Positions 36,452 to 46,440 are shown, numbered from the stretch's first letter. The stretch: DNA of 64,000 bases from Chryseobacterium sp. OV279 (GCF_900128945.1 NZ_FQUD01000002.1:459776-523775); one strand, 5' to 3'. Numbers and translations: made by a program. Notes: generated by a model not told the origin, from the letters alone.

Positions 36452-37644
36452 TAGAAAATTAAAAGATTGATATCGTGGTAAGTAAGTCCGAAACGGTCGC
36501 AGATCACTTTTTTGGTGTGTCTTCCTTTGTACATGTATAAGCTCTGCTTCATTTCGTTTTTGCGGATCAGCATATTTTCAAAACCGCCTTCCTCATCATA
36601 ATTCAGGATATAGGAAAGGAAGAAATTGGAAATCGCTTTGGTCGTGGTTCTCGGCATTCTGGACGTAAGATTCGGAAGTCCACAGTGGATTACACCGTGT
36701 TTGATGATGTAAGGATCTTCCATCGTTGTCAGTTCGGATGTTTCGATCACTTTGCCGTTATCTATAGTAATATCTATGATGACACTTCCTTTTTTCATTT
36801 TCGCGACCATTTCTTCGGTAACGATAGGTGTCATATTTAATCTTGGAAGGGCACCGATCACTACATCTGCACGCCTCAAGGCTTTGCTTAACTCTTTAGG
36901 ATCAATGATGGAAGTTGGAACCCTGCTGTCTACAAGGGTGTGCAGTCTTCTCAGCTTGGAAAGTGAGTTGTCAAAAACCCTTACGCTGGCTCCCAGTCCG
37001 ATGGCTGCTTTTGTGGCAAATTCGCCCACAATTCCTGCACCCAAAATAACAACTTCCGCAGGTCTTACTCCTGTGATACCGCCCAGCATTAAGCCGTTTG
37101 ACAGGGCAAGAAGTTCGGATGCATATAAAATAGAAACGGTTCCTGCAATTTCGCCGACCAGTCTTACCAAAGCAAGCTGTTTGTATTCGTCAACGATAAA
37201 TTCAAAAGCAATGGCATTGATCTTTCTCTCTGCCAGTTTCAGGAAATAATCTTTGTCTCTCAGATTGATCTGAAGGGCCGAAACCAGATAGGTATTCGGT
37301 TTCATGAATTCAATCTCTTCTTCTGTAGGAGGATTGATCTTTAGAATAAGATCCTGCCCGAAAGCTTCTTTAGGATCATTGGTGATCTTTGCTCCCGATT
37401 CAGAATACTGAAGATCTGTAAAAAAAGAGCCTTCACCGGCACCGGCTTCTATAATAAGCTCATGACCGTGTTCTACCAATACCTGTACCGCGTCCGGAGT
37501 AATGCAGGTTCTCCTCTCATTAAGACAGGTTTCTTTAGGAATTCCAATACTGAACTGTTTTCCTTTCTTTATAACCTCCAACTTTTCTTCTTTCGGCATC
37601 AATTCTTCTTCAGTAAAAGGAGTAAAAATATTTGTAGTACTCAT
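36451..37644 (-). CDS. ald: alanine dehydrogenase
   Basis: A 397-residue alanine dehydrogenase/PNT-family enzyme that interconverts L-alanine and pyruvate with NAD. SIGIPKETCLNERRTCITPD is the N-terminal family motif (after a 30-residue extension). PAEVVILGAGIVGEFATKAAIGLG is the NAD-binding fold, and VIIDITIDNGKVIETSE and the MPRTTTKAISNFFL region follow. The extra N-terminal segment and C-terminal extension are usual in Bacteroidota. It lies between tsaE (upstream, same strand) and a DUF4258-like gene. Confidence 0.9.
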   Translation of the reverse strand: MSTTNIFTPFTEEELMPKEEKLEVIKKGKQFSIGIPKETCLNERRTCITPDAVQVLVEHGHELIIEAGAGEGSFFTDLQYSESGAKITNDPKEAFGQDLILKINPPTEEEIEFMKPNTYLVSALQINLRDKDYFLKLAERKINAIAFEFIVDEYKQLALVRLVGEIAGTVSILYASELLALSNGLMLGGITGVRPAEVVILGAGIVGEFATKAAIGLGASVRVFDNSLSKLRRLHTLVDSRVPTSIIDPKELSKALRRADVVIGALPRLNMTPIVTEEMVAKMKKGSVIIDITIDNGKVIETSELTTMEDPYIIKHGVIHCGLPNLTSRMPRTTTKAISNFFLSYILNYDEEGGFENMLIRKNEMKQSLYMYKGRHTKKVICDRFGLTYHDINLLIF

Positions 37645-37713
37645 TCTTTAAATAAATTATGTCTTACAGGTTGTTGTTTTTCAATTGAATTTATAAGCAA
37701 AGATACATAATAT

Positions 37714-38115
37714 TTACTCGAATGAAATTTCTCTTTCATCCCCTGTATTCACGATGCTCATTGTGTGGTACTTAAGCCCGTAGAGCTCTTCTTCGTATAC
37801 CTCAGGCCATTCTATGATACACAGAAAGGCGTTATCCAGATATTCTTCAATGCCGATATCATACACCTCTTCGATGTTTTTTAAACGGTAAAGATCAAAG
37901 TGATAAATCTTACCTTTTGGAGTATTGTATTCGTTGACAATAGAGTAGGTAGGAGAGTTCACTTCATCCTCACTTCCCAGATTTTTGAGAAGAAACTGAG
38001 TGAACGTTGTTTTACCCGCGCCAAGATTACCCTTTAATAGAAGGATGTTATGCTGTAAGTCAGGAATGATCTTATCGACAACTTCCTGCCATTGTTGTAA
38101 GGACTGTATTTTCAT
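37714..38115 (-). CDS. tsaE: tRNA threonylcarbamoyladenosine ATPase subunit TsaE
   Basis: A 133-residue P-loop ATPase. ILLKGNLGAGKTTFTQFLLK contains Walker A (GNLGAGKTT), SPTYSIVNEY is the switch region and YHFDLYRLK the conserved Walker-B-like motif. TsaE drives the TsaBD complex that makes t6A37 in ANN-decoding tRNAs. The gene is 69 bases upstream of ald on the same strand, a frequent flavobacterial arrangement. Confidence 0.95.
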   Translation of the reverse strand: MKIQSLQQWQEVVDKIIPDLQHNILLLKGNLGAGKTTFTQFLLKNLGSEDEVNSPTYSIVNEYNTPKGKIYHFDLYRLKNIEEVYDIGIEEYLDNAFLCIIEWPEVYEEELYGLKYHTMSIVNTGDEREISFE

Positions 38116-38454
38116 CTATAAAATTTGGTTCAAAATTACAGATTTTAAAAAATATTGAGATGTTTATTTTTCGCTGCTTTTTATCTATATCAATAGTATT
38201 GATGTTGAAAATAGAGTTCCCATTAAAATTGTTTTAGTGATTGTTTTTTTATTAGTAATGTGGCGAATATTTTAGATTCTATTCATTTTTATTTTATTTT
38301 TAATTCATATAAAATAACACGTAATTGTTTGATATTATATGTGTTGTAATTTGTGATTTTAACATTAATTATTTTGCAGTAAGTACATTAGCACCATAAA
38401 AGAAATCAAATGTGCTTAAACTTTGATTCATTTTCAAACTTAAAAAATAACACA
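38116..38454. other. AT-rich intergenic region, promoter only
   Basis: Very AT-rich DNA between divergent tsaE and the small secreted protein gene. TTATTTTGCAG near 38368 and TACATTAG near 38384 are possible -7 boxes for the plus-strand genes. No ORF or structure is seen. The low GC content continues through the next three genes. Confidence 0.4.
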
Positions 38455-38742
38455 ATGAAAAAAACATTTTTATCTCTAGTTTTAACAGTTACTTTCGGAT
38501 CTAACGTTTTTGCGGCTGTTTCGAATAATGAAAATCATAAGTCATTAAAGTCTGTAAGTATTGATGATGTAAAGTTTTTAAAAGGATTATGCACTATGCG
38601 TCTTACTTATACCAACCCTAATACAGGGCAAAGTACAAGCTGGATTGAATCATATGAGACAGCTACTGCTGAAGAATGCGGGAAATTATTAGCTAGTAGG
38701 CTTCGGGAATTAAGCGCAAATACTATTACAAGTGCAGATTAG
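38455..38742 (+). CDS. small secreted protein
   Basis: A 95-residue protein with signal peptide MKKTFLSLVLTVTFGSNVFA. The mature part has two cysteines (FLKGLCTMRL and ATAEECGKLL), perhaps one disulfide, with a short strand region (LTYTNPNTGQSTSWIESYET) and a C-terminal helix. I do not recognise it. ATG 38455 starts the signal peptide; the ATG at 38410 is not needed. It precedes two GLPGLI genes in the same AT-rich block. Confidence 0.7.
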   Translation: MKKTFLSLVLTVTFGSNVFAAVSNNENHKSLKSVSIDDVKFLKGLCTMRLTYTNPNTGQSTSWIESYETATAEECGKLLASRLRELSANTITSAD

Positions 38743-38837
38743 ATTATTAAATTTAGATGAGACTGCTTATAGTTGCTTTTCGAGATGTATTATAAGCAGC
38801 CTTAATTTTCTTTAAATATAATTTTAAACAAGTTCGA

Positions 38838-39587
38838 ATGAAGAACAAAATTTTTCTTTTTTTAAGTGTATTAATGCTGGTTTTCACACGGTCTCAAAAT
38901 TTACATATTAAATATACTTATGTAAATCCCGTCAATTTTTTAATAAATGAAGATTTATATGTATCGGGCAATTATGCTTTAAGTATAAGAGATTCTGTGA
39001 TGCTTAAAAAGGAAAAAAATCAGTTGAAAGTTGAAGGGAATAATGTTGAAATACTAGGGAAAGTAACGAAACAAAAGACTAAATACTATAAAACTTCTTT
39101 AAATGAAACCTTAATTATTAATGAATTTATTGGAGAAAATTCCTATTGGATTTCTGACCAGCTTCCGAAAATAGTCTGGAATACAAATTTTGTAGAAACC
39201 AAAAAAATTGGAAAGTATGTTTGCAAAAAAGCAACAGCCGTCTTTAGAGGAAGCAAAGTAGCGGCTTATTATGCCCTGGATTTACCCTTTAGTTTTGGAC
39301 CCTATAAATTCAGTGGATTACCTGGTGTTATTTTAGAGGTTACGGAAGATGAAAAGTCGGTTAATTCGTGGAAAGCAGACCTTATTGAATCTTATGTTTC
39401 AAAAAAAATAGAATTAATGGCTCCGAAGAATAATACGATTTCCTATAAAGAATTTATTCATTTACAGGAAAATAAAGACCTTGAGGAAGTGAAAAGGCTA
39501 ACTTCCAACCTTCCAAGAGGAGCAGTAGTACATATTGATTCACCCAAAAGAAATGGTATCGAAAAAAAATATGAATGGGAAGAGTAA
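38838..39587 (+). CDS. GLPGLI family protein, first copy
   Basis: A 249-residue GLPGLI-family secreted protein. The signal peptide is MKNKIFLFLSVLMLVFTRSQ. The defining motif is FGPYKFSGLPGVILEVTED, here GLPGVI, near residues 155-173. Other family stretches are ISDQLPKIVWNTNFVETKKIGKYVCKKATAVFRG and AAYYALDLP. The family is confined mostly to Bacteroidota and its function is unknown. The second GLPGLI gene starts 1 base after its stop codon. Confidence 0.9.
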   Translation: MKNKIFLFLSVLMLVFTRSQNLHIKYTYVNPVNFLINEDLYVSGNYALSIRDSVMLKKEKNQLKVEGNNVEILGKVTKQKTKYYKTSLNETLIINEFIGENSYWISDQLPKIVWNTNFVETKKIGKYVCKKATAVFRGSKVAAYYALDLPFSFGPYKFSGLPGVILEVTEDEKSVNSWKADLIESYVSKKIELMAPKNNTISYKEFIHLQENKDLEEVKRLTSNLPRGAVVHIDSPKRNGIEKKYEWEE

Positions 39588-39588
39588 T

Positions 39589-40428
39589 ATGACGAAACTT
39601 TTAATCTGTCTGTTATGGTGTTCATTTTATTTTGGACAACATAACAGGATTACATACGAATATACTTATAAAACGGACTCTTTACATAGAGAAAGGAAAG
39701 AAAAAGAAGTGATGTTCCTCGATATTTCGGAAAAGGGTTCTAATTTCTATAGCTATCCCAGATATGTTTACGATTCTTTAAAAAATGCTCAGATCCATAA
39801 AACGTCCTCATTAAAATTGAGTGAATACAACTTTTCAAACTTTCAGGATAAATCGAAGGTGAAATTTTCAGTCAAAAAAGTATATCCGGATTACGAAATT
39901 CTTCAGCAGGATCAAATAGGGACAACAACCTACACAATTAAAAAAAATAATACGTTGCATTGGAATATTCTTCCTGAGAAAAAGAAAATCAAAGGTTTTA
40001 CCGTTCAAAAAGCAACAACGTCTTTTGGAGGTAGAAAATGGGTGGCTTGGTTTACTGATGAAGTTCCAATTCAGGACGGACCGTACTGTTTTCATGGCCT
40101 GCCAGGTTTAATTCTGGATGTTGAAGATAGTTTGGGAGATCATGCCTTCAGCTTAATGGGCATTAAAAAAGAAATTCCTGATTTTGAAATAACTGGTACA
40201 ACCGGAACTATAATTTCACCAGAAAAATTCAATCAGCTTTGGAATAATTACAGGAAAGATCCTTCAGTCAGCATTAAAAATATATTTTTAAACTCTAATA
40301 TTCAGGCTAGTGTAAGTTGGAACGGTGAAGAAATGAAACAAAGTGATATTATCCGAAATCTGGAGAAACGAACAAAAGAGGAGCTTAAAACGAATAATAA
40401 TTTTATTGAATTGTCTTTATATGAATAA
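39589..40428 (+). CDS. GLPGLI family protein, second copy
   Basis: A 279-residue GLPGLI-family secreted protein. The signal peptide is MTKLLICLLWCSFYFGQ. The motif is GPYCFHGLPGLILDVEDS. HWNILPEKKKIKGFTVQKAT, TSFGGRKWVAWFTDEVP is the conserved approach to it. The start at 39589 is chosen because it opens the signal peptide; an in-frame ATG at 39535 lies inside the first copy. The pair probably arose by tandem duplication followed by strong divergence. Confidence 0.9.
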   Translation: MTKLLICLLWCSFYFGQHNRITYEYTYKTDSLHRERKEKEVMFLDISEKGSNFYSYPRYVYDSLKNAQIHKTSSLKLSEYNFSNFQDKSKVKFSVKKVYPDYEILQQDQIGTTTYTIKKNNTLHWNILPEKKKIKGFTVQKATTSFGGRKWVAWFTDEVPIQDGPYCFHGLPGLILDVEDSLGDHAFSLMGIKKEIPDFEITGTTGTIISPEKFNQLWNNYRKDPSVSIKNIFLNSNIQASVSWNGEEMKQSDIIRNLEKRTKEELKTNNNFIELSLYE

Positions 40429-40449
40429 TGGAATTAAATGATCATAAAA

Positions 40450-40478
40450 AACCGGCTGAAAAATACTTCCAGCCGGTT
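40450..40478. terminator. bidirectional terminator
   Basis: AACCGGCTG (40450-40458) and CAGCCGGTT (40470-40478), with A-rich DNA before and T-rich DNA after, lie between convergent genes. Confidence 0.75.
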
Positions 40479-40499
40479 CATCATTTAATAATACAAAGA

Positions 40500-43469
40500 C
40501 TACTGTTTAATGATCTTGTTGATAACGGTCTGGCCATTGTCCAGTGTTACCTTAAGGATGTAAATTCCTGAAGCTAAATGTTCAAGCGATACTTCCTGTA
40601 CCTGACCTCCTGTTTTCACAAGCTGTCCGGAAATAGTATACAGCTCAAAAGATTTTACTTTCTCCTTCGAATCGATCTTTATAAAAGATGCGGCCGGATT
40701 CGGGTAGATTCTTAACTTATCTTTTACCGTTTCAAGAGTAGATAAAGTACCCGCCTTGATTTCAAAATTGTCAAAAGAAAGATCAAAATCTCCCGCCGTC
40801 CTGTTGGCATTAATTCTAACTTTTACAAACTGGTTTTGATAAGCGGCGAGAGAATATGTTTTTTTGATATAATTTCCTGTACCCGGTTCGTTATTTACCG
40901 TTCCTATGGTCGTCCATGTTGCTCCGAAATCCGTAGAAATCTGTACATCAAAGTTCCCCCAGGCAGCTGATGATGCAAACGGGCTGCTGTAGTTCGTCTG
41001 TTTATAAGAGAAACTTAACTCATAATTAGCTGCATTTAATGGTCCCACATTGATACTGCTGAATGTTCCGGTTGTGGAGTTGGCAAATAGGTTTTTATAC
41101 AGATTGGTAGCTGTAGTTCCGTTTCCTGTTGCACCTCTTTCTGATCCCAGTGCGAACGATTGTGGGCTTGTTCCGGTAGTCCATCCCTGTGGGAAAGTGG
41201 TGGTCATAAATTCTTCCTTCCATGGAGCCGGTGTTGTTGGGACGGTAGAGAATGCGACTGTTTTCCATGGGCTTTTTTCACCCGGCGAACATATTCTTCT
41301 GATCCAGAAATAATAAGTACCGTTTGAAAGACCTGAAACCACTACAGAATTGGTTCCTGAAGCTAAGGTTACAAATGTATTGGTGTCCGCCGGTGGCGTG
41401 TTCACCGAAGAAACAAAATATTCATATCCCGATGCTGGCTGTTGATTATTAACGTTCGTCCATGAGATATTAGCTCCATTGTAAGTTTCCGCATTTAAGG
41501 TCACAGAAGCAAGTTCAGTACAGCTTGGTGCCGGTTCCCAGATTACATCATCCACATACATATAAGACCATGTGCTTCCGTCCACTCTTCTGATTCCCAG
41601 ATGATCGGCGGATCCTGAATAATTGTTTATATACACTACATATTCCTGATATGTCGTAGTCAACGGTATGGTTTCAATGATTTCAACGTTGGCAGAAGAA
41701 GTTGTTCCTGTTAAAGCCACGATCTGAACTTTGATATCAGCCGAAGTTCTTCTTGCTTTAAAACGGAGTCTGTGCGTTCCGCTGCTGATGTTGGTCAGTT
41801 CAGGACTCACCAGAATCATTTTCGTAGCAGCCTCCGTTGCAGTGGCGCCATTTCCGTAAAAACTGATGTTATTCGGTGACGAATTGGCATCCGTTGTGGT
41901 TAAGCTGATGGTTGGTGTAGAACCGTTATTCGAAGTCAGAATTTTACCCCAGCAATTGGGAAGATTATTGGTTCCTGAAACGGAATCAAAACTTTCGTAG
42001 AATGAAGAAGCTGGCGTACAGGTTGTATAAATACTTACCGTACTGGAATAAGAGCTTTGACACTGAGTGCTTACACTTTTTCCGCGGATGAAATACTGAG
42101 TATTCGGCTGTAGTCCTGCAATATGTTGTGACAAAGTAGAAGTTCCCAATGTGAAAGGTGATCCCGCTACCATTGAAGTGAAATTACTGTCTGTAGCCAC
42201 TTCAATTACGGTGTTAATCGGCAGTGCGCTTCCGTTTTCAGTAACAGGCCATGTTACGTCAAATGAATGGGTATTGGCGTTGGAAGCTGCAATCCCATTA
42301 ACAGGAATCGGGCAATTGGTGATAGAACTGCTTACAGGATTCTGAGTGTTGTATAATGGTCCATTCGTACAGTTTGAATTCACTGCATAAACCGTGTAGG
42401 TATACTGATTATTTCCGCGGATGCCGTGGTTATAATTGTTTTCAAAAGTAGTATTGGCTCCGTAATACGCTACATAAGCATTCAGAGAAGTATTTTCTCC
42501 CGTAGTGTATACCGTTCCGTTGGCGGGAGCATTAGGTACCGTTCCGTTTACATTTCTCAGGATAAGGTATTTGTCAGCGACCGGAGAACTGGCTGTAAAA
42601 CTTCCGTTGATGATGATTCCTGTATTCGTTAAAGCTAAATTGGAAGGCTGGGCTGTTGGAGCCATACATGGAGTGGGAGCCGTCCAGTTAAAAGTCAGGC
42701 CTTGTGCAGCCAGAAAACTGTAGTTACTAGCGATTCCTGCAGAAGAATTGCTTCCTGCTACCGTATTATTCCAGTTGCTGGTGGCATTTCCGGAAGCCGT
42801 TCTGTTGTTGTAATCACTGCTTGAAGTTCCGCGAAGTCCCACCTTGGCATTGGTTGCACTTGGCGTTCCCTGAGAATTCATGCTGTAAACGTATTTAATG
42901 CTTCCGTTTTCATGTAATCTCGCCTGGAAATTCCAGTCGTGGTGAGAGGCCGCAGTGGCAGGAGAAGCCCCATAAGGCCTGAAATGACTCCATTGAACCA
43001 CAAATTCACGGTTGGGAGCACTTCCGGTCACCGCATAATCAATAGATCCCTTTAATCCATTTATATTAAAAAGAGATTCAAGGTCTGCAGACAAAGGGGA
43101 AATCACCCCCGAATAAGAAGTTCCTGAACCGATAGGATCCGTGGAGCTGGATGTTGTACTTCCAAAGCTGATGAACCCATTGGCGTGTACTTTTATGGAA
43201 TTAAATGCAGTTCCATTAAAAGGAAAAGAGAAGGGAATAACGTCATTCAATGTGTAGACATTTTCGTCCAGAAGTCCTATTCCGGTAGATGCCGTAGCAG
43301 TAGCGATATTGGTTGCGCCGGATAATGGTGTATACGTTCCCTGATTCTGTGAGAAAGAATAATAAGAGACAATCTGTGCATTCATAGAGGCCCATCCTGA
43401 GAGGACGAGAGCTCCGGCCATGCGTAATTTTGACCGCGTGAGCAGTCTAAAGAATTGAGTTGTAATCAT
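40500..43469 (-). CDS. T9SS-secreted adhesin-like protein (FN3, choice-of-anchor J)
   Basis: A 989-residue protein. The N-terminus (RSKLRMAGALVLSGWASMNAQ) is the signal peptide. Residues of about 35-260 are a beta-sandwich (PFSFPFNGTAFNSIKVHANG). Fibronectin-III-like units follow around 380-480 and 655-750. Two choice-of-anchor J-type units start at SFYESFDSVSGTNNLPNCWG and PWKEEFMTTTFPQGWTTGTS. The last 75 residues are a type A T9SS sorting domain (LRIYPNPAASFIKID ... GQTVINKIIKQ), so it is secreted and possibly anchored to the surface. Adhesion or glycan binding is the likely role; no catalytic domain is seen. Confidence 0.92.
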   Translation of the reverse strand: MITTQFFRLLTRSKLRMAGALVLSGWASMNAQIVSYYSFSQNQGTYTPLSGATNIATATASTGIGLLDENVYTLNDVIPFSFPFNGTAFNSIKVHANGFISFGSTTSSSTDPIGSGTSYSGVISPLSADLESLFNINGLKGSIDYAVTGSAPNREFVVQWSHFRPYGASPATAASHHDWNFQARLHENGSIKYVYSMNSQGTPSATNAKVGLRGTSSSDYNNRTASGNATSNWNNTVAGSNSSAGIASNYSFLAAQGLTFNWTAPTPCMAPTAQPSNLALTNTGIIINGSFTASSPVADKYLILRNVNGTVPNAPANGTVYTTGENTSLNAYVAYYGANTTFENNYNHGIRGNNQYTYTVYAVNSNCTNGPLYNTQNPVSSSITNCPIPVNGIAASNANTHSFDVTWPVTENGSALPINTVIEVATDSNFTSMVAGSPFTLGTSTLSQHIAGLQPNTQYFIRGKSVSTQCQSSYSSTVSIYTTCTPASSFYESFDSVSGTNNLPNCWGKILTSNNGSTPTISLTTTDANSSPNNISFYGNGATATEAATKMILVSPELTNISSGTHRLRFKARRTSADIKVQIVALTGTTSSANVEIIETIPLTTTYQEYVVYINNYSGSADHLGIRRVDGSTWSYMYVDDVIWEPAPSCTELASVTLNAETYNGANISWTNVNNQQPASGYEYFVSSVNTPPADTNTFVTLASGTNSVVVSGLSNGTYYFWIRRICSPGEKSPWKTVAFSTVPTTPAPWKEEFMTTTFPQGWTTGTSPQSFALGSERGATGNGTTATNLYKNLFANSTTGTFSSINVGPLNAANYELSFSYKQTNYSSPFASSAAWGNFDVQISTDFGATWTTIGTVNNEPGTGNYIKKTYSLAAYQNQFVKVRINANRTAGDFDLSFDNFEIKAGTLSTLETVKDKLRIYPNPAASFIKIDSKEKVKSFELYTISGQLVKTGGQVQEVSLEHLASGIYILKVTLDNGQTVINKIIKQ

Positions 43470-43599
43470 GCTTAATGTTTAAAAATTTTCAATGCAAACT
43501 TATTATTTTTAATTAGAATTGATTTAAATAAGAATTGTGATATAAATCATTCTTTTCAGGGAAGTTTTTTTCTTCAAACTAAATATTTAATTTTACACT

Positions 43600-45582
43600 A
43601 TGATTTCCAAACAGACCATAGACAAAATTTTCTCAACGATACGGGTAGAAGAGATAGTAGGAGAGTACGTTCAGCTGAAAAGAGCCGGGTCTAACTTCAA
43701 AGGGCTCAGCCCTTTTCATGAGGAAAAGTCGCCAAGTTTCGTTGTTTCACCAAGCAAACAGATTTGGAAAGATTTCTCCACCGGAAAAGGAGGAACGGCC
43801 ATTTCTTTCCTGATGGAGATCGAGAATTTTACTTATCCTGAAGCCCTTCGTCATGCCGCTAAAAAATACGGGATTGAAATCGAAGAAGATCAGCGTGAAT
43901 TTTCAGAAGAAGCAAAACATGCACAGACGGAGAAAGATCAGTTATACAAAATTCATGAAGTAGCCAATTCCTATTATCAGGAAATTCTTTGGGATTCTGA
44001 AGAAGGAAAAAGTATTGGTCTGGCTTACTTCAGGGAACGTGAGCTGAAAGATGATATCATCAGAAAATTCCAGCTTGGATATTCGCCGGAAAAGAAAAAT
44101 TCCTTTACGCTTTATGCCGAAGAAAAAGGCTATACAAAGGAGATTCTTGAAAAATCCGGACTTTCCATATTCCCTGAAAATACACCATCCGGGATCGACC
44201 GTTTCCGTGAAAGGGTTATTTTCCCGATCCACAGTTTTTCGGGGAGGGTTTTAGGTTTCGGAGCCAGAATTCTTAAGAATAATGTAAAAACCGCCAAATA
44301 TCTCAACTCGCCGGAAACGGAAATTTACCATAAGTCTAATGTACTTTATGGTTTAAATCAGAGTAAACAGGCTATTTCAAGAAAAAATATCTGTCTTTTA
44401 GTAGAAGGCTATATGGACGTAATCGCGCTTCATATGTCCGGAATCGAAAACGTTGTAGCGAGTTCAGGAACGTCTCTGACAACGGAACAGATCAAGCTTA
44501 TTAAAAGGCTGACAGAAAATGTGACGATCCTTTTTGATGGGGATAATGCCGGAATTAAAGCCAGTTTCAGAAGTATCGATATGCTGCTTACGGAAGGAAT
44601 GAACATCCGTGTTCTTCTATTTCCTGATGGCGATGACCCGGATTCATTCTCAAGAAAACATCCGCAGGAATATGTAGAAAAGTTCATCGAAAATGAAGCG
44701 ATGGATTTCATTGATTTTAAAGCTGAAATTCTTTTAAAAGAAGTCGGAAACGACCCCATTAAAAAAGCGGAAGCCATCAGAGATATCGTAAAATCTGTAG
44801 GCTTTGTTCAGAATGCTTTAAAACGGGAAGTTTATCTGAAGGAGGTTTCCAATAAATTCGGACTTTCGGAGCAGAGTCTTTTCAACGAGCTTGATGTTCA
44901 GAAACAGATCACGCAGAACCAGACACAACACGTTCAGCAGCAGAAAGAAAAAGTTCAGCCAAAGCTTGAAATAGTACCTCTGGATGAGGAAAAAGAAGAT
45001 CCTTATCTGTATGACGTTCTGTTTATGGAAAGTAAGCTGGTAGATCATATGCTGATGTTTGGAGATATTGTTCTGAAAAGAACCAATGAAAAAAATGAGG
45101 AGTATCAGATTACCGTGATTGAAGAAATTCTGCTGCATTTTGAAGAAGAGCAGTATAGCTTTTTGGTTAAAGGGAACGAAATTATCATCAATCAGGTGAG
45201 AGACGGTATTCAGAAAGATGAGCTGAGAAGCGGAAACTTTTTTGTGTCTCTGATGGACGAAGAAATTACGTCAAAAGTGGTGGATGCCCTGATGCCTTTG
45301 GATGAGCTGGAAAACTGGGGCTCCAGAAATATTTATCCTCCAAATTATGGCGACAAAATAGCAGAGCAGGTCCAAGGTGATGTTCTGTTGCATAAATATA
45401 GGTACATCGATTATCTGATCAAAGAAACAGCACGACAGCTGGACCAGTACAGCGGAACGGATGAGGTAAAATACTACGAGCTGATTAAAAAGATCACGCT
45501 GCTGAAACAGGCCTCAATCAGACTCAGCGATATTATTGAATATTCTCCTATCAAAGGCATCTACATCGACAGGAAAAGATAA
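43600..45582 (+). CDS. dnaG: DNA primase
   Basis: A 660-residue DnaG. The N-terminal CHC2-type domain aligns as GLSPFHEEKSPSFVVSPSKQ and IWKDFSTGKGGTAISFLMEI, but the zinc ligands are gone: the first Cys is Ser (GLSPFH), and the CxxC pair is replaced by DFST. The TOPRIM core is intact (LLVEGYMDVIALHMSGIENV with the glutamate, and ILFDGDNAGIKA with the DxD), and the region before it (LNSPETEIYHKSNVLYGLNQ) is typical. A C-terminal helicase-binding region follows. Loss of the zinc ligands is, to my memory, usual in Flavobacteriia, so the gene is not defective. Confidence 0.95.
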   Translation: MISKQTIDKIFSTIRVEEIVGEYVQLKRAGSNFKGLSPFHEEKSPSFVVSPSKQIWKDFSTGKGGTAISFLMEIENFTYPEALRHAAKKYGIEIEEDQREFSEEAKHAQTEKDQLYKIHEVANSYYQEILWDSEEGKSIGLAYFRERELKDDIIRKFQLGYSPEKKNSFTLYAEEKGYTKEILEKSGLSIFPENTPSGIDRFRERVIFPIHSFSGRVLGFGARILKNNVKTAKYLNSPETEIYHKSNVLYGLNQSKQAISRKNICLLVEGYMDVIALHMSGIENVVASSGTSLTTEQIKLIKRLTENVTILFDGDNAGIKASFRSIDMLLTEGMNIRVLLFPDGDDPDSFSRKHPQEYVEKFIENEAMDFIDFKAEILLKEVGNDPIKKAEAIRDIVKSVGFVQNALKREVYLKEVSNKFGLSEQSLFNELDVQKQITQNQTQHVQQQKEKVQPKLEIVPLDEEKEDPYLYDVLFMESKLVDHMLMFGDIVLKRTNEKNEEYQITVIEEILLHFEEEQYSFLVKGNEIIINQVRDGIQKDELRSGNFFVSLMDEEITSKVVDALMPLDELENWGSRNIYPPNYGDKIAEQVQGDVLLHKYRYIDYLIKETARQLDQYSGTDEVKYYELIKKITLLKQASIRLSDIIEYSPIKGIYIDRKR

Positions 45583-45701
45583 ATTGACAGACATTCTGCT
45601 GATCATCACGCTGATATTCTGTGACAAAAAGTCCTATAAAATTTTAGGAATAAAAGTTGTAATTTAAACTTCGAAAATAGTTAATAATACATAATAGAAA
45701 T

Positions 45702-46388
45702 ATGGACATTAAAAAAGACTTCAGAGATTTCTCTGTAAAACATTTAGGAAACAACGGTTTGGTTACCGATCAGTATATGGGAATGTACGGCCCAACAAAC
45801 CTTACGCCATATATCATGGAAGAAAGAAGATTGAACGTTGCACAGATGGACGTATTTTCACGTCTGATGATGGACAGAATTATCTTCTTAGGAACCGGAA
45901 TCGACGATCAGGTGGCTAATATCGTAACTGCCCAGCTTTTATTCTTAGAAAGTGCAGATCCATCGAAAGATATCCAGATCTACATCAATTCTCCTGGAGG
46001 AAGCGTTTATGCAGGTTTAGGGATCTATGACACGATGCAGATCATCAAGCCGGACGTAGCCACAATCTGTACAGGTATGGCAGCTTCAATGGGTGCTGTT
46101 TTATTAGTAGCAGGAGAAAAAGGAAAACGTTCTGCGCTTAAGCATTCAAGAGTAATGATTCACCAGCCATCAGGAGGTGCTCAGGGAGTCGCTTCAGATA
46201 TGGAGATCAACTTAAGAGAAATGCTTAAATTAAAGCAGGAGCTTTACGAAATCATCGGTCACCACTCAGGACAGACTTACGAATGGGTAGAAAAGTCTTC
46301 AGACAGAGATTACTGGATGACTTCTGAAGAAGCAAAAGGCTACGGAATGGTAGACGAAGTTTTACAGAGATCTACAGAGAAAAAATAA
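45702..46388 (+). CDS. clpP: ATP-dependent Clp protease proteolytic subunit
   Basis: A 228-residue ClpP serine peptidase. Residues IYINSPGGSVYAGLGIYDTM form the oxyanion strand, CTGMAASMGAVLLVAG holds the catalytic serine, and RVMIHQPSGGAQGVASDMEI holds the histidine; the aspartate is in the DRDYWM stretch. The N-terminal 30-residue extension (KDFRDFSVKHLGNNGLVTDQ) is longer than in E. coli and is probably processed. It acts with ClpX/ClpA unfoldases, not encoded here. Confidence 0.96.
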   Translation: MDIKKDFRDFSVKHLGNNGLVTDQYMGMYGPTNLTPYIMEERRLNVAQMDVFSRLMMDRIIFLGTGIDDQVANIVTAQLLFLESADPSKDIQIYINSPGGSVYAGLGIYDTMQIIKPDVATICTGMAASMGAVLLVAGEKGKRSALKHSRVMIHQPSGGAQGVASDMEINLREMLKLKQELYEIIGHHSGQTYEWVEKSSDRDYWMTSEEAKGYGMVDEVLQRSTEKK

Positions 46389-46414
46389 TTTCCTTTTTTG
46401 GAAATAGTGAAAAG

Positions 46415-46440
46415 CGCACCGGTATCGGTGCGTTTTTTTT
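46415..46440 (+). terminator. terminator after clpP
   Basis: CGCACCG (46415-46421) and CGGTGCG (46426-46432) form the stem, followed by eight T. Confidence 0.85.
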
